Shown here piece after piece: positions 35,896 through 44,001 of a stretch of DNA of 64,000 nucleotides. Position 1 is the stretch's first letter, and each line of letters starts with the position of its first letter. Both the position numbers and the translations under genes were made by a program. The stretch comes from Bin5 sp009843665 (GTDB lineage: Bacteria > Chloroflexota > Anaerolineae > Caldilineales > Caldilineaceae): the NCBI GenBank assembly GCA_965220285.1, contig OZ244818.1, forward strand, positions 868,001 to 932,000, written 5' to 3'. The notes below the pieces were generated by a model that worked only from the letters and a program-made list of their open reading frames with translations, was not told the DNA's origin and searched no databases.

Positions 35896-36485
35896 TCTCC
35901 TTGCAAGATGCCGTTAACGACCTGTACCGGATCGCAGTTATTGAGGGAAAAAAGCAATCGCCCAATCGCTTAGGTGTGCTGGCTGACTTGTGTGTTGAGC
36001 AGCTCGATGAACGCGGAATAACCAAGGTCGCGAAAGAAATCCCTATACCCGGAATTGGAAGAACGAAAGTGTGGGACATCGGATGGCCTGCAGAGGGAAA
36101 AGTGCGCCTAGGTATCAGTTTGAAGTCTTTGCTGCGCAACATTAGGGGGACGGTGCCCAACCGAATTGACGACTTGTCCGGCGAAATGGCAAACGTCCAA
36201 CTGTTGTCACCAGAAATTGTCACTGGCTACATTGCTATATTTGACACGTCTGGGGCCGTCCTCAGAAAGGATGGCACGCCATGGGTGGCTGTATTCCGCA
36301 AAGCTGTTGACCAACTGTCTGGGCGCAATGCACCCGCATGGGCAACCGGGATGGTGGAAGCATCTCTGATTGTGGAAGTTGATTTTTCTGAGGGACCGCG
36401 GATTGCGATTGCACCTAATCTGTCTGAATTCTTTGACTGTCTCGCCAATCGCGTAAGAGAGAGGAACCCGGACAGATTTCCTTGA
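35892..36485 (+). CDS. Candidate type II restriction endonuclease (PD-(D/E)XK, PaeR7I/XhoI-like pattern)
   Basis: A 197-residue protein coupled to the methyltransferase by a four-base ATGA overlap. The stretch RTKVWDIGWPAEGK then VRLGISLKS carries the layout of a PD-(D/E)XK nuclease core (Asp62, then Ser76-x-Lys78). It is followed by GTVPNRIDDLSGE, reminiscent of the NNR-x-EE-x-G segment after the ExK motif in PaeR7I/XhoI-type endonucleases. The acidic residue before Lys is replaced by Ser, so activity is not certain. Low GC like its partner. Function is inferred from context and pattern only. Confidence 0.65.
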   Translation: MISLQDAVNDLYRIAVIEGKKQSPNRLGVLADLCVEQLDERGITKVAKEIPIPGIGRTKVWDIGWPAEGKVRLGISLKSLLRNIRGTVPNRIDDLSGEMANVQLLSPEIVTGYIAIFDTSGAVLRKDGTPWVAVFRKAVDQLSGRNAPAWATGMVEASLIVEVDFSEGPRIAIAPNLSEFFDCLANRVRERNPDRFP

Positions 36486-36516
36486 ACTGATTTGGAGAAT
36501 CTCGTCGAAGACAAGC

Positions 36517-36543
36517 CCGCCGGCGAAGCGTCGGCGGCTTTTT
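36517..36543 (+). terminator. Rho-independent terminator after the R-M genes
   Basis: CCGCCGGC pairs with GTCGGCGG (one G-U) around loop GAAGC, followed by CTTTTT. The remaining 36544-36812 shows nothing recognisable. Confidence 0.75.
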
Positions 36544-36812
36544 GAATTGTCGAAGTACCTCCGAATGAAGCATTATTTGATTCCAATTACAGCGATAAAG
36601 GAATTAGTTCCTGCAAGGCGACTAGATACGGTTCGACATGCCTTCAGTTCGAAAACTCCAATTGTTGTACTACTTGCTTTTGTCAGGAATGCTGCTTGAT
36701 CAGAGCCTTCATTTCGGTAGCTGACGCGACAGATATTTCACAACGACTCCAGCTGCATATCTCTTCGAGGATACGATCTAACAAACCAATGCCCAGCAGC
36801 AAATAACCAGTA

Positions 36813-37991
36813 ATGTCGCCTTCCCAGATTGAAATCGACACAACGGGTCAGTTCGCCGAGTTGAGGCGCGGCATGCAACAGTTGTGTGCGCGGTTTCCGG
36901 GGGCGTATTGGCGGGGGTTGGATGGGGAGCGGGGGTATCCGGTTGAATTTGTGGAGGCGATGACTGAGGCGGGGTTTTTGGGGGCGCTGATCCCGGAGGA
37001 GTATGGGGGTGGGGGCGCTTCGGTTGCGGAGGCTTCGGTTATTTTGGAGGAGGTGAACCGGAGCGGGGGGAATGCAGGTGTGTGCCATGCGCAGATGTAT
37101 GTTATGGGCGCGCTGGTGCGGCATGGGTCGGCGGCGCAGAAGGAGCGGTGGCTGCCGGCGCTGGCAGAGGGGGAGTTGCGGCTGCAGGCGTTTGGGGTGA
37201 CGGAGCCGACGGCGGGGTCGGATACGACGCGGATTCAGACGCGGGCGGAGCAGGACGGCGACGACTATGTGATCACGGGGCAGAAGATCTGGACGAGCCG
37301 GGCGGAGTATTCGGATTTGATGCTGCTGCTGGCGCGGACGACGCCGCTGGAGGCGGTCAAGAGGCGGACGGAAGGGCTGTCGCTGTTTGTGGTGGATCTG
37401 CGCGAGGCGGATGAACGGGCGTTGACGATCCGGCCGCTGGAGACGATGATCAATCATCATACGACTGAGATCTTTATCGACGGGCTGCGGGTGCCGGCGG
37501 CGAACCGGATCGGCGAGGAAGGGATGGGGTTCCGGTATATCCTGGACGGGATGAACGCGGAACGGATTTTGATCGCGGCGGAGTCGATCGGGGACGGGGG
37601 CTGGTTTATCGAGCGGTCGGTGGCGTATGCGAATGAGCGGGTTGTGTTTGACCGGCCGATCGGGCAGAACCAGGGTGTGCAGTTTCCGATTGCGCAGGCG
37701 TACGCGAATTTGCGGGCGGCCGATCTGATGCGGTGGCAGGCGGCGGAGCTGTTTGACAGCGGGAGCGCCTGCGGCGCAGAGGCGAACATGGCGAAGATGC
37801 TGGCTGCGGACGCGGCGTGGGAGGCGGCGAACGTGTGCCTGCAGACTCATGGCGGATTTGGCTTCGCGAGGGAGCACGACGTGGAGCGCAAGTTTCGGGA
37901 GGCGAAGCTGTATCAGATCGCGCCGGTGTCGAATAACCTGGTGCTGTCTTATCTGGCTCAGCATGTCTTGGGGTTGCCGCGGTCCTATTGA
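36813..37991 (+). CDS. Acyl-CoA dehydrogenase
   Basis: This 392-residue FAD flavoenzyme introduces a double bond next to the CoA thioester. It contains ALIPEEYGGGGASVAEASVILEE, the FAD/substrate region FGVTEPTAGSDTTRIQT, ITGQKIWTSRAEYSD and the C-terminal LQTHGGFGFAREHDVERKFREAKLYQIAPVSNN. The catalytic base position near the C-terminal YQIAPVSNN loop suggests a branched or short-chain type. ATG 36813 lacks a strong ribosome site. The CoA-transferase gene starts 34 nt downstream, suggesting co-transcription. Electron acceptor would be ETF, not encoded here. Confidence 0.93.
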   Translation: MSPSQIEIDTTGQFAELRRGMQQLCARFPGAYWRGLDGERGYPVEFVEAMTEAGFLGALIPEEYGGGGASVAEASVILEEVNRSGGNAGVCHAQMYVMGALVRHGSAAQKERWLPALAEGELRLQAFGVTEPTAGSDTTRIQTRAEQDGDDYVITGQKIWTSRAEYSDLMLLLARTTPLEAVKRRTEGLSLFVVDLREADERALTIRPLETMINHHTTEIFIDGLRVPAANRIGEEGMGFRYILDGMNAERILIAAESIGDGGWFIERSVAYANERVVFDRPIGQNQGVQFPIAQAYANLRAADLMRWQAAELFDSGSACGAEANMAKMLAADAAWEAANVCLQTHGGFGFAREHDVERKFREAKLYQIAPVSNNLVLSYLAQHVLGLPRSY

Positions 37992-38025
37992 TTGTTGCGT
38001 CACCTGGGGAGGATAGATTTCTCTG

Positions 38026-39204
38026 ATGGCTTTGCCACTGTCACACATTACGGTCGTTGCGTTGGAGCAGGCGATTGCGGCGCCGCTGGCGACGCGGCAT
38101 CTGGCCGACCTGGGGGCGCGGGTGATCAAGGTGGAGCGGCCGGGGGGCGGGGATTTTGCGCGCCATTATGATACGGCGGCGCGGGGTCTTTGCAGCCATT
38201 TTGCGTGGGCGAACAGGTCGAAGGAGTCGATTACGCTTGATCTGAAGTCGGCGGCGGGCAAGGAGGTGCTGGCGCGGCTACTGGAGAAGGCGGACGTATT
38301 CGTCCAGAACCTGGCGCCGGGGGCGGTTGAGAGGTTGGGGTTCGACGATGAACAGATGAAGGAAGACTATCCCGAGTTGATCGTGTGCCATGTGAGCGGG
38401 TACGGCGCGGACGGGCCTTACCGCGACAAGAAGGCGTACGATCTGCTGATTCAGGCGGAGACGGGTGTTGTTTCGGTTACCGGCAGTGAGGAGGCCGCGG
38501 CCAAGGCCGGGATTCCGGTGGCGGATATTGCCGGGGGCATGTATGCGTACAGCAGCATCCTGGCGGCGCTGCTGCAGCGGGAGCGTGACGGCGGCGGATG
38601 CGTGCTGCATGTTTCGCTGTTTGACGGGCTGTGCGAATGGATGGGCTTTCCGGCCTATTTCTCACTGGGAGGAAATCCACTGCCGCGCACGGGTGCAAGC
38701 CACGCGGCAATCGCGCCGTACGGGCCCTATGCGACCGGCGACGGGCGTACAATCCTGTTCTCGATCCAGAGTCGGCGGGAGTGGGAACAGTTCTGCAGGG
38801 TGGTGCTGGAGAGGCCCGGCCTTGCGAGCGATGCCCGCTTCGCCGACAATTCACGGCGCGTGCAGAACCGGGGGGTGCTGCAGGAAGAGATTGAGGCGGT
38901 CTTTGCGGGAATGACGGCGCCGGAAGTTGCCGAACGGATGGAGCAGGGGCAGATCGCGTACGCGGAACAGCGGGACCTGGAGGGGTTTTGGGAGCATCCG
39001 CAGCTGGCGGCGAGAGGACGGGTGGCGGAGGTGGGGTCGCCGGTGGGACCGCTGCCGGCGCTGCTTCCGGCGACGGCAAATGAGACGTGGCCGCCGCGCT
39101 TCAGGGCGATCCCGGCGACCGGTGAGCATACGAGGGCGCTGCTGGCGGAACTGGGCTATGGTTCGGAGGCGGTCGAGGGGTTTGAGCGTGACGATGTGGT
39201 GTGA
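38026..39204 (+). CDS. Class III (CaiB/BaiF-type) CoA-transferase
   Basis: This 392-residue enzyme moves CoA between carboxylic acids through an aspartyl-CoA intermediate. It has the N-terminal VVALEQAIAAPLATRHLADLGARVIKVERPGGGD, the ANRSKESITLDLKS stretch, and the catalytic aspartate in KKAYDLLIQAETG. The C-terminal half (SHAAIAPYGPYATGDG) is intact. ATG 38026 is used. With the acyl-CoA dehydrogenase upstream and a MaoC hydratase downstream it resembles clusters for C4-C5 dicarboxylate or branched-chain acyl-CoA conversion, but the substrate is not determined. Confidence 0.92.
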   Translation: MALPLSHITVVALEQAIAAPLATRHLADLGARVIKVERPGGGDFARHYDTAARGLCSHFAWANRSKESITLDLKSAAGKEVLARLLEKADVFVQNLAPGAVERLGFDDEQMKEDYPELIVCHVSGYGADGPYRDKKAYDLLIQAETGVVSVTGSEEAAAKAGIPVADIAGGMYAYSSILAALLQRERDGGGCVLHVSLFDGLCEWMGFPAYFSLGGNPLPRTGASHAAIAPYGPYATGDGRTILFSIQSRREWEQFCRVVLERPGLASDARFADNSRRVQNRGVLQEEIEAVFAGMTAPEVAERMEQGQIAYAEQRDLEGFWEHPQLAARGRVAEVGSPVGPLPALLPATANETWPPRFRAIPATGEHTRALLAELGYGSEAVEGFERDDVV

Positions 39205-39261
39205 GGGAAATGCAGTTTCTAGTTTTTAGTAGTTAGTTTTCAGGTAACTACAAAGTCATGT

Positions 39262-39559
39262 TCTGTTTGTGTACTGTGTGCGGACTGCCCGGGGGGAATG
39301 TACCGTCAACAGTTGTGTAGCGGGCTCTCGATGGTCATTGCGGGGAACGTTGCAGACTTATTGGTGCTGCCTCGCCTGCCTTGCCTGCGGTGGCGCATGC
39401 TCGGGACGTGTCATGACGCGGGGTTGGGGGGTGAAGCCCGGCCGCCGCGAGACGCCAACTTCAAATTAGCCACACACTCGCTACGGCGCGGACAGGACCG
39501 GGGGCGTTGCGGGGGCGGAGCCCCCGCACAAGGGAGGGCCGAATAGGCCCGACCGCCCA
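39262..39559. repeat. Dispersed intergenic repeat, type A, copy 3
   Basis: This matches the copies at 1-280 and 7556-7855 and ends in the invariant double-hairpin module (39500-39559). It lies between the CoA-transferase and MaoC genes. A short AT-rich TTAGTAGTTAGTTTT stretch precedes it (about 39220-39240). Confidence 0.85.
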
Positions 39560-39565
39560 GAACTG

Positions 39566-39590
39566 CAGTGGTCAGTGATCAGTGGTCAGT
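39566..39590. repeat. Heptamer repeat array
   Basis: CAGTG-GTCAGTG-ATCAGTG-GTCAGT directly after AACTG and the double-hairpin module. Confidence 0.8.
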
Positions 39591-39655
39591 AAAGGGTTGC
39601 AGGAGGTGGTGTGGGAGTGAGCGTAGTTTTGTAGGAAGTTGCGAGGAGAATGGGG

Positions 39656-40144
39656 ATGGGAGAGGGGCGCTATTTTGAGGATTTCAGTGTGGGGGATGTT
39701 TTTGAGCACAGGCTGGGGCGCACGGTGCTGGCGGCGGACAATGTGTGGTTTACGCTGCTGACGGTGAACCCGAATCCGATTCATTTTGATGCCCATTATG
39801 CGAGCCAGACGGAGTGGGGGCGGCCGCTGGTGGACTCGACGTTTACGCTGGCGCTGGTTACGGGGCTGTCGGTGGCGGATATTTCGCAGAATGCAGTCAA
39901 TCTGGGCTGGGACGAGGTGCGGCTGCCGGCGCCGGTGTTTGAGGGCGACACGATCTACGCCCAGAGTGAGGTGTTGCATCTGCGGGCTTCGAAGAGCCGG
40001 CCGCATCAGGGAATCGTTACGGTGCGTACAATTGGGTTCAATCAGGATGGGGTGGTCGTAATCGAGTTCAAACGTACGTTGCTTGTCTACAGGCGCGGTC
40101 ATGGTCCGAAATCTTGTCGACCGGTTGTCCAGGATTCTGAATGA
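39656..40144 (+). CDS. MaoC-like (hot-dog fold) acyl-CoA hydratase
   Basis: This 162-residue protein has the MaoC dehydratase layout: EGRYFEDFSVGDVFEHRLGR at the start and the catalytic Asp/His in NPNPIHFDAHYA, with WGRPLVDSTFTLALVTGLSV after it. It resembles mesaconyl-CoA or (R)-enoyl-CoA hydratases. ATG 39656 lies 7 nt after GAGGAG and is preferred over ATG 39650. It belongs functionally with the dehydrogenase and CoA-transferase genes but is separated from them by a type A repeat. The GNAT gene begins 91 nt after its stop. Confidence 0.88.
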   Translation: MGEGRYFEDFSVGDVFEHRLGRTVLAADNVWFTLLTVNPNPIHFDAHYASQTEWGRPLVDSTFTLALVTGLSVADISQNAVNLGWDEVRLPAPVFEGDTIYAQSEVLHLRASKSRPHQGIVTVRTIGFNQDGVVVIEFKRTLLVYRRGHGPKSCRPVVQDSE

Positions 40145-40235
40145 GAGGCAGCGGAGAGGGAGGCCGGGACATCCCGGCAACAGCAGGGTGTCCACGATCA
40201 GTGCCGACTTCAGGTCCAGTTCACCCGACCAAACG

Positions 40236-40745
40236 ATGATACGCCTGGAAACGCCGCGCCTGACGCTGATGGCACTGACGGTGCAGCAGATGCGCTGGCA
40301 GCGTGACAGTTTTGCGCGGTTGGAGCAGGCGCTGGGCCTGTCGGCGAGCGGGCAGCAACTGGAGGACGAGCTGCGGCCGATTGTTTCGCGGGCGATCAGT
40401 CATATGCGGCGCAGGCCGCACCATGCGCGCTGGCATTGCCAGTGGGCGGCCGTGTTGAATGAGGAGCGTCGCATTGTAGGCAGCCTTGCCTTTAAGGGTC
40501 CGCCGGACCGCGAAAACGCGGTTGAAATTGGCTACGGATTTGATTCGTCGTACCACAACCGCGGGTTGGCGACGGAGGCGGTCGGGGAGATGGTGCGGTG
40601 GGCGCTGGGTGAGGACGGTGTGGAGGCGGTGATTGCGGAGACGGCGAACATGAATGTGGCGTCGATGCGTGTGTTGCAGAAGGTTGGGTTTGTGATTACG
40701 TCGGCGACGCAGCGGTATTTGTATTGGAAGGTCAGTAGTCAGTAG
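40236..40745 (+). CDS. GNAT family N-acetyltransferase (RimJ-like)
   Basis: This 169-residue acetyl-CoA-dependent transferase shows IRLETPRLTLMAL at the start, AVEIGYGFDSSYHNRGLATEAVGEMV with the acetyl-CoA loop, and NVASMRVLQKVGF at the end. The target is unknown; the type resembles enzymes acetylating ribosomal protein N termini or small amines. ATG 40236 matches the family start; the frame open to 40083 overlaps the MaoC gene. The last four codons and the stop (V-S-S-Q-stop) are made of the heptamer repeat GTCAGTA, so the array has set the gene's end. Confidence 0.85.
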   Translation: MIRLETPRLTLMALTVQQMRWQRDSFARLEQALGLSASGQQLEDELRPIVSRAISHMRRRPHHARWHCQWAAVLNEERRIVGSLAFKGPPDRENAVEIGYGFDSSYHNRGLATEAVGEMVRWALGEDGVEAVIAETANMNVASMRVLQKVGFVITSATQRYLYWKVSSQ

Positions 40746-40764
40746 TCAGTGGTCAGTGGTCAGT
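40731..40764. repeat. Heptamer repeat array at GNAT gene end
   Basis: GTCAGTA twice, then GTCAGTG units, overlapping the last codons and stop of the GNAT gene; CTGCAG follows near 40769. Confidence 0.9.
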
Positions 40765-40838
40765 TACCTGCAGAGGTAGCCGTAAGGACAGGCTGAGATT
40801 TTCCACGAGGAGGGACTAAGAGAGGCTTGGATTGGCGG

Positions 40839-41693
40839 TCAGTCTTTTTTGATGATGTAGATGAGTTCGGAGGGGTAGGTGAGGGAGTCGGCTTGCCAGC
40901 CGGCTTTTTTGATCCATGAAAGGAAGTTGGCTGTGTAGTGTTGGGCCATGCCTTGTTTGCGGCCGGCGAGGGTGTGGTTGGGGAAGGAGACGATGAGGAT
41001 GGGGGCGTCGATCTGGTGGAGGAGGCGTTCGCCGGCTCCGCTTTCGATCTGTTCGAGGCAGGGCAGTGTTTTGAGGAGGAAGGCGACGTCGGCGTCCGGG
41101 GTGCTCATGTCGCCGAGGGCGTTGCGCTGTGCGGCGACGCCGGCGTAGCCTAAGGCGTCGAAGAAGCGGTTGAGGAAGTCGATCTGGTCGGAGTAGATGT
41201 CGTAGGAGAAGTAGGGCACGTCTGGAGGGAGGGGCATCCAGGGGCGGGACAGTGGGTGCAGTCCGCAGGCGATATCGAGGACGGATCTGACGGGCGGAAG
41301 CCGCTGGAAGAGGTGCGGATAGAGGGTGTCGAGAACGGGGAGTCTCTCGTGGGTTGAGGCGTGGACGGTCATGAGGCGGCGCAGGAGGGTGCGCACTGCT
41401 GGGTCGGAACTTGGGTCGCTGCCGGGTCCGCGTTTGGCGGCGGTGACGGTCGTTTGCAGCTGGCGGAGGGCGTCGTCGTAGTCGAGGTTGCGGCGGATGT
41501 AGGCGGCGGCGCTCTGATGGAGCTGGCCTTTGGCGGCTTTGACGGCCTCTTTGAGGGTACGGCCCTTTGCGAATTCAGAAGCGGCGATGTCGCGTACCAG
41601 GCCGGGATGGACGGCGCGGTATTTGCGGGCGGCCAGGATGGAAGCCAGCGCCTGGTCCAGCTGGTCGGCGGGCGGCGGCGGGTCGGCGTTCAT
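40839..41693 (-). CDS. 16S rRNA m7G1405 methyltransferase homologue (Arm/Rmt/Fmr-like)
   Basis: This 284-residue protein matches the FmrO/ArmA/RmtB family, which methylates N7 of G1405 in 16S rRNA and blocks 4,6-disubstituted deoxystreptamine aminoglycosides. Family signatures seen are AARKYRAVHPGLVRDIA near the N terminus, HASTHERLP (111-119), the SAM motif LDIACGLHPL (139-148), FSYDIYSDQIDFLNRFF (162-178), LLKTLPCLEQ (196-205) and VSFPNHTLAGRKQGM. Length is normal. It lies 81 nt after smpB on the same strand, with chromosomal base composition and no mobile element, so it looks long resident. Whether it confers resistance or has a housekeeping role is not known. Confidence 0.88.
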   Translation of the reverse strand: MNADPPPPADQLDQALASILAARKYRAVHPGLVRDIAASEFAKGRTLKEAVKAAKGQLHQSAAAYIRRNLDYDDALRQLQTTVTAAKRGPGSDPSSDPAVRTLLRRLMTVHASTHERLPVLDTLYPHLFQRLPPVRSVLDIACGLHPLSRPWMPLPPDVPYFSYDIYSDQIDFLNRFFDALGYAGVAAQRNALGDMSTPDADVAFLLKTLPCLEQIESGAGERLLHQIDAPILIVSFPNHTLAGRKQGMAQHYTANFLSWIKKAGWQADSLTYPSELIYIIKKD

Positions 41694-41773
41694 TGTGGTT
41701 GGGGCGACTGGATTGCCGGCGGCCGAGAGCGTGGTGGTGCAGGCCGTATGCTGCGCAACTGTTAAGTGACCGG

Positions 41774-42286
41774 CTAGGCCCGGCCGTTGCCGCCGGTGTA
41801 ACGCTGTTTCAAGGCGCGATTGACGTCGCGTTCGGCGTCGCGCCGGGCGATGGACTGGCGTTTGTCGTACTGCCGCTTGCCGCGTACGAGGGCGATCTGG
41901 ACTTTGGCGAGGCCGGCGTCGTTGATGTACATGCGCAGGGGGACGATCGTCCAGTTGCGCTGGGTGGCGCGTGCGTGCAGGTGATCGATCTGGCGTCGAT
42001 GGAGCAGGAGTTTGCGGGAGCGCGTCTCCTCGTGATTGGAGCGATTGCCGTGCCGGTACTGGGCGATGTGGACGCCCATGAGCCAGGCCTCGCCGTTGCG
42101 GACGAGAACGAAACCTTCACGCAGGTTCACTGAGCCGGCGCGTACGGACTTGATTTCAGTGCCGGTAAGAGCGATACCGGCTTCGAAGGTTTCCTCGATG
42201 AAGTAGTCGTGACGGGCTTTCCGATTTGTGGCGACGGTGCGCGGCCCGGTCGGCGCCGTCTTCGTCTGCTGCTTTTTCTTAGCCAA
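41774..42286 (-). CDS. smpB: SsrA-binding protein SmpB
   Basis: This 170-residue protein binds tmRNA and brings it to stalled ribosomes for trans-translation. It shows ATNRKARHDYFIEETFEAGI, ALTGTEIKSVRAGSVNLREG, the GVHIAQYRHG loop and the C-terminal basic tail KRQYDKRQSIARRDAERDVNRALKQR. Length is slightly above the usual 150-160 because of a Lys/Gln/Thr N-terminal stretch. It starts 33 nt after the ctp gene and is followed by the methyltransferase, so three ribosome- or proteolysis-related genes may share a transcript. The tmRNA gene itself is not seen in the window. Confidence 0.97.
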   Translation of the reverse strand: MAKKKQQTKTAPTGPRTVATNRKARHDYFIEETFEAGIALTGTEIKSVRAGSVNLREGFVLVRNGEAWLMGVHIAQYRHGNRSNHEETRSRKLLLHRRQIDHLHARATQRNWTIVPLRMYINDAGLAKVQIALVRGKRQYDKRQSIARRDAERDVNRALKQRYTGGNGRA

Positions 42287-42318
42287 TGTCTGTATTCGTG
42301 GTCAGTGGGAGCGTGTCG

Positions 42319-43614
42319 TTACTCCCCGGTTCTGAGTAACTCGAGGGCGCGATCGAGTTGCGGGTCTTCCTCGTTTTCTCTCTGCTCGATGGTCCGTTCG
42401 ACGACGATGTCTGGTTCCAATCCGGTGTCGTCGATAGATCGATCGGACGGTGTGTACCAGAGGGCGATGGTCACGCGCAGAAGGCTTTCATCACTGAGCG
42501 TATGGGGAAGTTGAACGCTGCCTTTGCCGAAGGTCGTCACACCGAGCAGGCGGGCGCGCTCGACGTCCTGGAGGGCGCCGGCGACAATCTCACTGGCGCT
42601 GGCACTGCCTTCGTTGACGAGCACGATCAAGGGCAGGTCATCGGGAACGAGGGCGCTGCCTTCGGTATTGTAGATTTCTTCGGTGCCGTCGCTGAAGCGC
42701 TCGATAAGCACGCGCTCGTCTTCGAGGAAGATACTGGCCACTCGGATGGCCTCGCGCAGAAGGCCGCCTGGATTGCTACGCAGGTCGAATATCAGACCCT
42801 GCGTGTCGTCGGTCAGTAGAGTCTCGAGCTCGTCGCGCAGCTTCTTGCTGGCATCGACGGAAAACCGTTTGAGGGCGACATATGCGTATTCTTGGTTGTC
42901 CCCGTACATCTCGCTCTCGACAACGGGGACATCGATCAGAGCGCGGGTAACAGGAAACTCCAGCGGTTCATCCAGTCCTTCGCGGCGGACGGTCAAGTGG
43001 ACTTCGGTACCTTTAGGCCCCTTAATCCTGTTGATGGCTTCGTTCAGGCCGGTCAGTTCGGCCACATCCTGGCCGTTGATGGCGATGATCAGATCGCCGG
43101 GGCGAATGCCGGCGTTCCAGGCGGGTTGATCCTCAAACGGTTCGATGATGCGAACTGCACCCTCGTCTTCGGCCCATTCGACCATAGCGCCGATGCCTTC
43201 GAAGCTGCCTTCGATGCTTTCCATGAAGCTGGTAGCTTCATCGGGGGCCAGGAAGCCGGTGTTTTTGTCGTCGAGCGTTTCGAGCACGCCGCGGATGGCG
43301 CCGTAACTGCGCTCATTGGGCGAGGGCAGCTCTCCGTAGAAGTCCTCTTCGACCAACTCCATCGCTTCCCAGAAGATGTCCAGGTCGTCGGGGGCGAGGG
43401 CGCGGTCGGTCTCGGCTGCGATCACGGTTGAGCCGGCGGTCTCGCCGTCGCTGCTCAACCGGCCGATCATGAAGCCGAGGCCGGAGCCCACTGTGAAAAT
43501 CGCAGCGGCGATGAGGAGGACGGCGCAGCCGGTCAGATGCAGCTTCTGGCGGGAGGAGATCTGTTTTCCCAGACTGAGTCTGGTCAGTGCAGTCTGTTCA
43601 ACGTCGTTACCCAT
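42319..43614 (-). CDS. S41 family C-terminal processing protease (CtpA-like)
   Basis: This 431-residue membrane-anchored serine protease has a single N-terminal membrane helix (about 28-50), a PDZ domain (about 135-215, with AGIRPGDLIIAINGQDV) and the S41 catalytic domain. The catalytic Ser is in NEGSASASEI (about 337-339) and the catalytic Lys is in TFGKGSVQ (Lys364). Such enzymes trim C termini of exported proteins. Upstream is a 387-nt gap shared with the divergent RraA-like gene. The position next to smpB is common in this type of genome. Confidence 0.95.
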   Translation of the reverse strand: MGNDVEQTALTRLSLGKQISSRQKLHLTGCAVLLIAAAIFTVGSGLGFMIGRLSSDGETAGSTVIAAETDRALAPDDLDIFWEAMELVEEDFYGELPSPNERSYGAIRGVLETLDDKNTGFLAPDEATSFMESIEGSFEGIGAMVEWAEDEGAVRIIEPFEDQPAWNAGIRPGDLIIAINGQDVAELTGLNEAINRIKGPKGTEVHLTVRREGLDEPLEFPVTRALIDVPVVESEMYGDNQEYAYVALKRFSVDASKKLRDELETLLTDDTQGLIFDLRSNPGGLLREAIRVASIFLEDERVLIERFSDGTEEIYNTEGSALVPDDLPLIVLVNEGSASASEIVAGALQDVERARLLGVTTFGKGSVQLPHTLSDESLLRVTIALWYTPSDRSIDDTGLEPDIVVERTIEQRENEEDPQLDRALELLRTGE

Positions 43615-44001
43615 TGGGAGAATCCTGAGCCGATACTAGTCAGACGAACTGCCGCGCGTGGTCAACCCGTTGGCCCTTGGGACGAAACGAGTCTGACAGG
43701 AAGTCGCTTTCGAACGGATGAACTTCCAGAGATTCTACCATAGGGGTTGTTAGCGGGAAAGCAATCCTGCATCCAAAGGGCGGTATTCCAAGTTATCAGT
43801 AACACCGCCCGCGCAGGGTGCCGGGAACTGGGAGGGTGAGGAGTGGGGGTCGCGTTTCCTGGATGGCTGAATTGGGATTCTTTGGAGGGTGAGGAAAGGG
43901 CTATAATTGGGGCGGCGCAGGTGCTTGGGTATGTAAATCGGTGCACTTTTGGATGGAGCCCGTGGACGAGAGTAACAACTGCAAATGCCAGAGGGGGAGA
44001 G
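43615..44001. other. Divergent intergenic region, ctp / RraA-like
   Basis: A 387-nt region with a TATAAT box at 43902-43907 (plus strand) but no clear -35 at the right distance. No RNA gene or repeat is recognised. Confidence 0.4.
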
